Shown in pieces: positions 7,681-12,912 of a stretch of DNA of 18,181 bases. Made by a program: the position numbers and the translations under genes. The stretch covers positions 1 to 18,181 of the forward strand of contig JAEWBM010000143.1 in the NCBI GenBank assembly GCA_023391155.1, read 5' to 3'. Each line of letters begins with the position of its first letter. Positions within the stretch are counted from its first letter, which is position 1. The DNA is from Acidobacteriota bacterium (GTDB lineage: Bacteria; Acidobacteriota; Blastocatellia; Pyrinomonadales; Pyrinomonadaceae). The notes under the pieces were generated by a model, which ran no database searches, was not told where the DNA came from, and was given only the letters and a program-made list of their open reading frames with translations.

Positions 7681-8739
7681 TTATGGCCGGGGCGGGCGTT
7701 CACCCTCCGGTACATTCAAAAAGACGTCGTCGTATTTCGCGTAACCGTCCTTTATAACGGTATCGACCAGGTTTGCCTTGTCCACGACCGTCACCTCAAG
7801 CAGGATGGCCGGGACCGAGCTTTGGATCGCCTTGTTCTCGAACGGGTCCGCATCGACCGTCTCCTTTCGGGCGAGCTTTACGGCGGCATCGATCGCCCGG
7901 CGGGCAAGCGGCACGATCGGCTTATAAACCGTCATAGTCTGACGGCCTTCGGCAATGTTCCGAAGCGCTTCCAGCCCCGCATCCTGTCCCGTCACCAAGA
8001 CCTTACCGGCAAGGCCGCGGCGGACGAGGGCCTGGATGACGCCGCCTGCCATGCCGTCGTTCGAGACGACGAACGCCTGAATGTTGTCGTTTTCCTTCGT
8101 AAGGCTATTCTCGGCAAAGTTTAGAGCAAGGTCGTTCTTCCAATCCGTTATGAACTGGTCGGCCACGATCCGAATATCGCCTCGGTCGATGGCCGGTTGG
8201 AGCACGGCGAGCTGTTCGGCCTTAATAATGTGCGCATTGTTGTCGGTCGACGCACCGTAAACCATTACATAATTTCCCTTTGGAACTTTTTCGAGAGCGT
8301 ACTCGGCGATCTTGCGCCCGATCACGGGCACCTGGTGCGAGATATAGAGGTCGATCTTCTCGGAATTGATCAGCCGGTCATAGCTGATTACCGGGACGCC
8401 CTGGGCCTTCGCTTTTTCTACCATCGATGCGGCGTCGGTGGCGTCCTGAGGTGCGATGACCAGAACGTCAACACCCTGCGTAAGCAGATTATCCACATCA
8501 TTTGCCTGACGTGCAGAACTGTTGTCTGCAACGGTTATCGGACAATCGGCCCCGATCTCGCGGCAGTAAGCCTCGAACGCCTCGCGGTCCCGCTGCCACC
8601 GCTCTTCCTTGACCGTTGCCATTGAAAAGCCGATACGGAGGCGGTCGCCGGCGGTGCCGGAGTTGCCGCCTTGTTCGGCCGGAGCGCATGCGGAGAAGAG
8701 CAGCGCCGCGGCGGAAACGATTAAAGTCAGTATTCTCAT
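7681..8739 (-). CDS. xylF: XylF-like sugar-binding lipoprotein of an ABC importer
   Basis: Periplasmic solute-binding protein of the D-xylose-binding (XylF) type, 352 residues from the ATG at 8739. This start gives a lipoprotein signal (MRILTLIVSAAALLFSAC, lipid-attachment Cys18); an earlier in-frame start at 8853 would hide it. Two periplasmic-binding-protein lobes follow. Blocks recalled from E. coli XylF are present: ERWQRD (46-51), GVDVLVIAP, SYDRLINSEKIDLYIS, ASTDNNAH, VVSNDGMAGG, TGQDA and TMTVYKPI. The C-terminus (VDTVIKDGYAKYDDVF) also matches. No permease (xylH) or ATPase (xylG) gene is adjacent; the next gene is a ROK kinase. The ligand may be xylose or another monosaccharide. No convincing Shine-Dalgarno is seen. 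Confidence 0.88.
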   Translation of the reverse strand: MRILTLIVSAAALLFSACAPAEQGGNSGTAGDRLRIGFSMATVKEERWQRDREAFEAYCREIGADCPITVADNSSARQANDVDNLLTQGVDVLVIAPQDATDAASMVEKAKAQGVPVISYDRLINSEKIDLYISHQVPVIGRKIAEYALEKVPKGNYVMVYGASTDNNAHIIKAEQLAVLQPAIDRGDIRIVADQFITDWKNDLALNFAENSLTKENDNIQAFVVSNDGMAGGVIQALVRRGLAGKVLVTGQDAGLEALRNIAEGRQTMTVYKPIVPLARRAIDAAVKLARKETVDADPFENKAIQSSVPAILLEVTVVDKANLVDTVIKDGYAKYDDVFLNVPEGERPPRP

Positions 8740-8851
8740 AAGATAGTAAAAGGCCCGGTTCGAACCCCAACGATTAAACCAAAAATCGGACCGGACGGCA
8801 ACGCTGAAATTTGCCCGGCCGGGCACCGATTTCGCCCTCGGCCCGAGAATC

Positions 8852-8880
8852 ATGAAAAACTTCTTTGATTAACCCGTCAA
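8852..8880 (-). promoter_or_regulatory. Candidate promoter for the xylF-kinase operon
   Basis: On the minus strand a -35-like TTGACG (8880-8875) is followed after 17 bp by a weak -10-like TTTCAT (8857-8852). It would give a leader of roughly 105 nt before xylF. The -10 match is only 4 of 6, so this is tentative. Confidence 0.3.
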
Positions 8881-8882
8881 TT

Positions 8883-8902
8883 ATGATATAACTGTTTATC
8901 AT
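8883..8902. promoter_or_regulatory. Operator-like palindrome
   Basis: ATGATA and TATCAT are perfect inverted arms separated by 8 bp, directly upstream of the candidate minus-strand -35 element. The spacing suits a dimeric regulator. No regulator gene lies in the window, and AT-rich DNA yields such arms by chance. Confidence 0.3.
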
Positions 8903-8975
8903 TTCTTGGCTTAGGGGCTTTTTGAGCTTCAATTGAAAAGAAGCCCGGATTTTACCCGAATCCTCTGTGTTTTTA

Positions 8976-9004
8976 TTGACATAGCCCGATGATTCGTGTA
9001 AAAG
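8976..9004 (+). promoter_or_regulatory. Sigma-70-type promoter for the first FecR-like gene
   Basis: A perfect -35 TTGACA (8976-8981), a 17-bp spacer and a -10-like TAAAAG (8999-9004, 4 of 6) are followed by about 50 nt of leader. That leader ends in GAGGAGAACT, a good Shine-Dalgarno directly before the ATG at 9061. Confidence 0.5.
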
Positions 9005-9060
9005 ATTGATTGGCTTAGTTTTTTGAATTTATCATCTATTGACTACGATCGAGGAGAACT

Positions 9061-9657
9061 ATGAAGGCAAATTTGTGGATTCGCCAAGCACTTGCGATGT
9101 GCTTGACATTTACCGTTTTCGTCACTTACTCAATGGCGGCGGCCGGGGGCACCCGAAAGCTGGCCGGTGAAATTTTGATCTCTGGCACCTCTGCCAGTGG
9201 AACCACTCCTTCGGCGATCGTCAACGGCGAAACCGTCAAATCAGGCCGAACCATATTTTCGACCAGCACCGTCTCGACCCCTGAAGGTGTGACCGCAACC
9301 CTAAAGCTCGCTAAGGCAGGCATTATCGAACTTAGCCCGAACACGTCGGTCGTTGTCTCTTTTGATGAAGAGCAGGTGACCGGCACGATCAGCTCAGGTG
9401 TTGTCCGCGTCCTGTCGGCACAAAATGGCGTGATGATGACCATCGCCGGCGGCGAAACGCTTACGCTGCTTCCGGGTGAGGTGGCTTCGGCAACCGGACG
9501 CGCTCAGGATGACGATGACGATGATGGCGGTGCGGCCTGGTGGGGCTGGGCACTGATCTTCGGCGGTGCCGCAGCAGGCATCATTTGGGCAGCCACCCGC
9601 GATTCTAATTCAGCTGAACTTGGCGGCGGCGGCGTCGTCATCAGCCCATCGTTCTAA
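9061..9657 (+). CDS. Exported FecR-like protein with Asp run, one membrane helix and Ser-Pro tail (paralog 1)
   Basis: Function unknown; a 198-residue envelope protein. A signal peptide covers about 1-27 (TVFVTYSMAAA). A beta-rich segment (about 33-145) resembles FecR domains: NGETVKSGRTIFS, LKLAKAGIIELSPNTSVVVSF, then GTISSGVVRVLS. Six consecutive Asp (150-155) come directly before one hydrophobic helix (about 159-178, with WWGWALIFGGAAAG). A short tail ends GGGGVVISPSF. The likely topology is beta domain outside, tail inside or at the membrane (inference). The start is fixed by AGGAG 5 nt upstream. It is a paralog of the next gene (9749), sharing signal, beta pattern, late helix and tail. 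An intrinsic terminator follows, so it can be transcribed alone. No FecI-type sigma factor or FecA-type receptor is adjacent, so a classic FecR signalling role is unsupported. Confidence 0.85.
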   Translation: MKANLWIRQALAMCLTFTVFVTYSMAAAGGTRKLAGEILISGTSASGTTPSAIVNGETVKSGRTIFSTSTVSTPEGVTATLKLAKAGIIELSPNTSVVVSFDEEQVTGTISSGVVRVLSAQNGVMMTIAGGETLTLLPGEVASATGRAQDDDDDDGGAAWWGWALIFGGAAAGIIWAATRDSNSAELGGGGVVISPSF

Positions 9658-9666
9658 ATATATTGC

Positions 9667-9707
9667 ACGTTCCCCGCTGTAAGGGATATTTGGCGGGGAA
9701 CGTTTTT
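9667..9707 (+). terminator. Intrinsic terminator after the first FecR-like gene
   Basis: ACGTTCCCCGC and GCGGGGAACGT form a perfect 11-bp stem around a 15-nt loop, followed by a run of T (9703-9707). It lies 10 bp after the stop codon and 42 bp before the next gene, so the second paralog depends on read-through or its own promoter. Confidence 0.88.
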
Positions 9708-9748
9708 GATCTTATTGAGGGGACTGTAACAGGAGGAACTTTAATCCA

Positions 9749-10456
9749 ATGCTCGGCAATAACTTTCTAAGAAAAATCACAACATCTTTCACTGCCGTCG
9801 CTATACTTTGTGTTTATTCGATGGTGGCATTAGCGGTACCCGCAAATGACACGGGCGAGATCACGGTAACCGGACAGGTTACGGTAAATGGCCAACCGGC
9901 AGTTTCGAGCACAACGATCCTTTCCGGCAGCACGATCGCGACCGGTACGGGCTCAAGTGCCATTATCAGCCTCGGCAAGACGGGACGCGTTGAGGTTCTT
10001 GAGAACTCGAACATCGTTCTGAACTTCTCGAATGCCGGCATCGTGGCTATTGTTTCATCGGGTAAGGTTCGTGTTGCAAATGCAGCCGGCGTTCCCGCGA
10101 CCGTAACAACAAAGGACGCGACATTGATCGCCGACGCAGGCCAGGCAAATAACTTTTTGGTCGAGACGGAATGTTCACACACTCACCTGGACACCACCTC
10201 GGGGCTCGTGACCATGCGTGAAGGTTCGACCGACCGCCAGGTAGCGGCAGGCACCTCGGCAACGGCAGGCAATCTGGCACAGACGGGCTGCGAGCCTTGC
10301 TTGCGTCCGGATTCGGCTCCGCCGGTGGCTATCGCCGGATGGCCGTGGCTTCTGCTTCTCGGCGCAGGTGTTGCAGGTGCAGCTATCCTGCTCGGCAAGA
10401 AGACCGAACCGCGTGTTGGCGGGCCTCCTCCGATCATCGTAAGCCCGACGCAGTAG
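9749..10456 (+). CDS. Exported FecR-like protein with Cys/His motifs, one membrane helix and Ser-Pro tail (paralog 2)
   Basis: Function unknown; 235 residues. A signal peptide (about 1-30, CVYSMVALAV) precedes a FecR-like beta segment: GEITVTGQVTVNGQ (36-49), LSGSTIATG, ISLGKTGRVEVLENSNIVLNF and VSSGKVRVANA. Unlike the first paralog it has an extra region (about 125-190) with ECSHTH (Cys142, His144, His146) and GCEPC (Cys181, Cys184), possible metal-binding or disulfide sites. One membrane helix (about 195-216) is followed by Lys-Lys and a tail ending PPPIIVSPTQ, matching the other paralog's VVISPSF ending. Lysines after the helix suggest the tail is cytoplasmic. The Shine-Dalgarno AGGAGG (9731-9736) is strong but unusually far from the ATG (12 nt). 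Confidence 0.85.
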   Translation: MLGNNFLRKITTSFTAVAILCVYSMVALAVPANDTGEITVTGQVTVNGQPAVSSTTILSGSTIATGTGSSAIISLGKTGRVEVLENSNIVLNFSNAGIVAIVSSGKVRVANAAGVPATVTTKDATLIADAGQANNFLVETECSHTHLDTTSGLVTMREGSTDRQVAAGTSATAGNLAQTGCEPCLRPDSAPPVAIAGWPWLLLLGAGVAGAAILLGKKTEPRVGGPPPIIVSPTQ

Positions 10457-10489
10457 TTTTTGCGCGGACTAAAATTTAGTGGTAAATTC

Positions 10490-10527
10490 ATTGTGCGGGT
10501 CATATTTTCGGATATGGCCCGCACAAT
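10490..10527 (+). terminator. Strong hairpin after the second FecR-like gene, probable terminator
   Basis: A 16-bp stem (10490-10505 with 10512-10527; arms begin ATTGTGCGGG and end CCCGCACAAT) has one G-U pair and a 6-nt loop. It lies 33 bp after the stop and 52 bp before the next gene. No T-tract follows on the plus strand, so it may act as a transcript-end stabiliser or a factor-dependent stop. Confidence 0.5.
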
Positions 10528-10579
10528 TGCGTTCGGAACATTATTCATAAAAAGAACAGTTATATTTTAATATCCAAAT

Positions 10580-11881
10580 ATGCATATCGCAGTTATTGGT
10601 ACGGGTTACGTGGGCCTTGTCACAGGGGCATGTTTTGCTGAATTCGGGGTCGATGTGACCTGCGTCGACGTTGATGAATCAAAGATCGCACGGCTTAAGC
10701 AGGGCGAGATCCCTATTTACGAACCGGGTTTAGACCAGATAGTTGAAAAGAACGTTAAAGCGGGCCGGCTTCATTTCACCACCGATATTGCCGAAGGCGT
10801 GAAGAAGGCCGAGGTCGTTTTCCTCGCGGTCGGGACGCCGCCGAAGGCGGACGGCTCGCCCGACATGAGCTATTATCAACAGGCCGCAAAGGACGTCGCT
10901 GAGGCGATGGACGATTATAAGGTGCTGGTGACCAAATCGACTGTCCCGGTCGGCACGGGCAAATGGCTCAAGGAGTTCGTTAGTAAAAATTTGAAGAGCC
11001 CGTTGGAATTCGGCGTAGCGTCAAATCCGGAATTTCTTCGCGAGGGTGCCGCCATCGCCGATTTCATGCGGCCCGACCGGGTCGTGATCGGCAGCAACGA
11101 ACCGCGGGCGATCGAAGTGATGAAGGAGTTGTATCGGCCGCTTTATCTCATTGAAACGCCCATCGTCATTACTTCCCTTGAGGCGGCCGAACTTATCAAA
11201 TACGCGGCCAACGCTTTTCTCGCGACGAAGATCACCTTCATCAACGAGATCGCCAATCTTTGCGACGCTATCGGCTGTGATGTGCACGATGTCGCACGCG
11301 GTATGGGAATGGACAACCGCATCGGCCGCAAGTTTTTGCATCCCGGTCCGGGCTACGGCGGCTCCTGCTTTCCGAAGGACACGCGTGCGCTGACCACCGT
11401 CGCCGACCAGTTCGACGTTGAGACGCTGATCGTCGATGCGGTCATCGAGGCTAACGAGCGGCAACGGATGGCGATGATCCCCAAGATCGAAAAGCTCGTA
11501 GGCGACGACCTCAACGGTAAGCAGATAGGCGTTCTCGGCCTTTCATTCAAGCCGGAAACCGACGATATGCGGGAATCGCCCGCTATCGATATAGTTCATA
11601 CTCTGATCGAACGCGGCGCGACGGTCCGAGCGTTTGACCCGGTCGCGATGAAAGAGGCGCGCGAATACATCAATGGCATCGAATACGCCGAAGATGAATA
11701 CGCCGCGATCAAGGACGCGGACGTGCTGGTGATCGTGACCGAATGGAACCAATTCCGTGCTCTTGATATGGAGAAGGTGAAGAGCCTGCTCAAGGCTCCG
11801 AAGATCGCCGATCTCCGCAACATCTATGAGCCCGAGGACATGCGCGAGCTGGGCTTTGAGTACGTGGGCGTCGGCCGCTAG
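10580..11881 (+). CDS. UDP-glucose 6-dehydrogenase
   Basis: Oxidises UDP-glucose to UDP-glucuronate with two NAD+, giving uronic acid for surface polysaccharides; cytoplasmic. The 433 residues match the family length. The N-terminal Rossmann motif is GTGYVGL (7-13), followed by PIYEPGL (45-51). VGTPPKADGSPD, STVPVGTG and SNPEFLREG are standard blocks. The catalytic loop GPGYGGSCFPKD (256-267) contains the nucleophile Cys263; Lys207 and Asn211 lie in ELIKYAANAF. The C-terminal NAD/sugar domain has LGLSFKPETDDMRESPA. The Shine-Dalgarno is indistinct. It lies 9 bp upstream of a sugar epimerase. Related UDP-N-acetylhexosamine dehydrogenases exist, but the pattern fits the TuaD/Ugd type best. Confidence 0.94.
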   Translation: MHIAVIGTGYVGLVTGACFAEFGVDVTCVDVDESKIARLKQGEIPIYEPGLDQIVEKNVKAGRLHFTTDIAEGVKKAEVVFLAVGTPPKADGSPDMSYYQQAAKDVAEAMDDYKVLVTKSTVPVGTGKWLKEFVSKNLKSPLEFGVASNPEFLREGAAIADFMRPDRVVIGSNEPRAIEVMKELYRPLYLIETPIVITSLEAAELIKYAANAFLATKITFINEIANLCDAIGCDVHDVARGMGMDNRIGRKFLHPGPGYGGSCFPKDTRALTTVADQFDVETLIVDAVIEANERQRMAMIPKIEKLVGDDLNGKQIGVLGLSFKPETDDMRESPAIDIVHTLIERGATVRAFDPVAMKEAREYINGIEYAEDEYAAIKDADVLVIVTEWNQFRALDMEKVKSLLKAPKIADLRNIYEPEDMRELGFEYVGVGR

Positions 11882-11890
11882 GCATCCGTT

Positions 11891-12844
11891 ATGGGAACTG
11901 AGACATTTCTCGTTACCGGCGGAGCCGGATTTATCGGCTCGAACCTGGCGGAAGAATTGATCCGCCGGGGCGGGCGTGTGCGGATCATCGACAACCTGGT
12001 GACCGGCTCGCGAAACAATCTGGAGGAGATCGGCGGAGATTTCGATTTCGTCGAGGCGGACCTAAACGAGGCCGAGGCTGTCCGAAAGATCGTGGACGGT
12101 GTCGATGCGGTGTTTCACCAGGCGGCGCTCCCGAGCGTGCCACGATCGGTAGCAAATCCCGCCGAGACCCATCAGGCTTGCGTGAACGGGACCTTCAATC
12201 TGCTCGAGCAATGCCGTGCGGCGGGCGTTAAGCGGCTTGTATACGCTGCGTCGAGCTCGGCTTACGGCGACCAGCCGATATTGCCAAAGGTCGAGACGAT
12301 GCGGCCTGATCCCCTTTCGCCGTATGCGGCGGCAAAACTTGCGGGCGAGCATTATTGCAGGGTGTTTCATACCGTTTACGGGATGGAGACCGTAGCACTT
12401 CGGTATTTCAACGTGTTCGGGCCGAGACAAGACCCATCGTCGCATTACTCCGGCGTGATCTCGCGGTTTATCGACGCATTTATGAAAGGCACGACGCCGG
12501 TCATATACGGTAACGGTGAGCAGTCGCGGGACTTTACGTTTATCGCGAACGTTGTCGATGCGAATATCAAGGCGGCCGCGTCACCGCAGGCGGCGGGCGA
12601 GGTGATGAACGTTGCGAACGGCGAGCGGGTGACGCTTAACGAGCTTGTCGAGGTCTTGGGCAGGATCACCGGAAAACCCGATGTGCGGCCCGATTATCAG
12701 GATGAAAGGAAAGGCGATGTAAAGCATTCGCAGGCCGATAACCGTAAGGCAGTGGAGCTGATCGGTTATGAAAAGCTTGTCGGGCTCGAGGAGGGCCTAA
12801 GGCGGACGATAGAGTGGTGGAAGACCAGCCGTTTCGCAAACTAA
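11891..12844 (+). CDS. WbpP-like NAD-dependent UDP-hexose/UDP-GlcNAc 4-epimerase
   Basis: Extended short-chain dehydrogenase that inverts C4 of a UDP-sugar. The 317 residues begin with the NAD-binding VTGGAGFIGS (8-17). Catalytic residues are in AASSSAYGD (Ser triad 121-123) and SPYAAAKLAGEHY (Tyr145, Lys149). HQAALPSVPRSV, LRYFNVFGPRQDP, GEQSRDFTFI and GDVKHSQAD resemble WbpP, the Pseudomonas UDP-GlcNAc 4-epimerase, more than GalE. With the preceding dehydrogenase it could make UDP-galacturonate, or UDP-GalNAc/UDP-galactose for the same polymer; the substrate is inferred. It is co-transcribed with the dehydrogenase (9-bp gap) and followed by a terminator. No clear Shine-Dalgarno. Confidence 0.9.
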   Translation: MGTETFLVTGGAGFIGSNLAEELIRRGGRVRIIDNLVTGSRNNLEEIGGDFDFVEADLNEAEAVRKIVDGVDAVFHQAALPSVPRSVANPAETHQACVNGTFNLLEQCRAAGVKRLVYAASSSAYGDQPILPKVETMRPDPLSPYAAAKLAGEHYCRVFHTVYGMETVALRYFNVFGPRQDPSSHYSGVISRFIDAFMKGTTPVIYGNGEQSRDFTFIANVVDANIKAAASPQAAGEVMNVANGERVTLNELVEVLGRITGKPDVRPDYQDERKGDVKHSQADNRKAVELIGYEKLVGLEEGLRRTIEWWKTSRFAN

Positions 12845-12863
12845 CAAACACCTTTGCAAATGG

Positions 12864-12895
12864 AAAGGCCCGCAGCTGAGATGCCGCGGGCCTTT
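12864..12895. terminator. Bidirectional intrinsic terminator between convergent genes
   Basis: AAAGGCCCGC and GCGGGCCTTT form a perfect 10-bp stem with a 12-nt loop, followed by TTTT on the plus strand; the A-run at the other foot gives a short T-run on the minus strand. It sits in the 68-bp gap between the epimerase stop and the receptor stop and can end both transcripts. Confidence 0.85.
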
Positions 12896-12912
12896 TCGTT
12901 TATGTGACCGGC

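Larger units (their letters stand above)
8740..9060. promoter_or_regulatory. Divergent intergenic region between xylF-like gene and first FecR-like gene
   Basis: This 321-bp AT-richer region separates two divergent genes. It holds a candidate minus-strand promoter (8852-8880), a palindrome (8883-8902) and a plus-strand promoter (8976-9004), listed separately. The palindrome TTCAATTGAA lies near 8929-8938, flanked by short GGGCTT/AAGCCC arms that could form a loose hairpin. No convincing small gene, RNA gene or riboswitch was seen. Confidence 0.6.

Noticed and set aside
8740..9060. Possible riboswitch or small RNA in the divergent region
   Set aside because: Only short or imperfect stems were found, with no recognised riboswitch core or terminator in this stretch.
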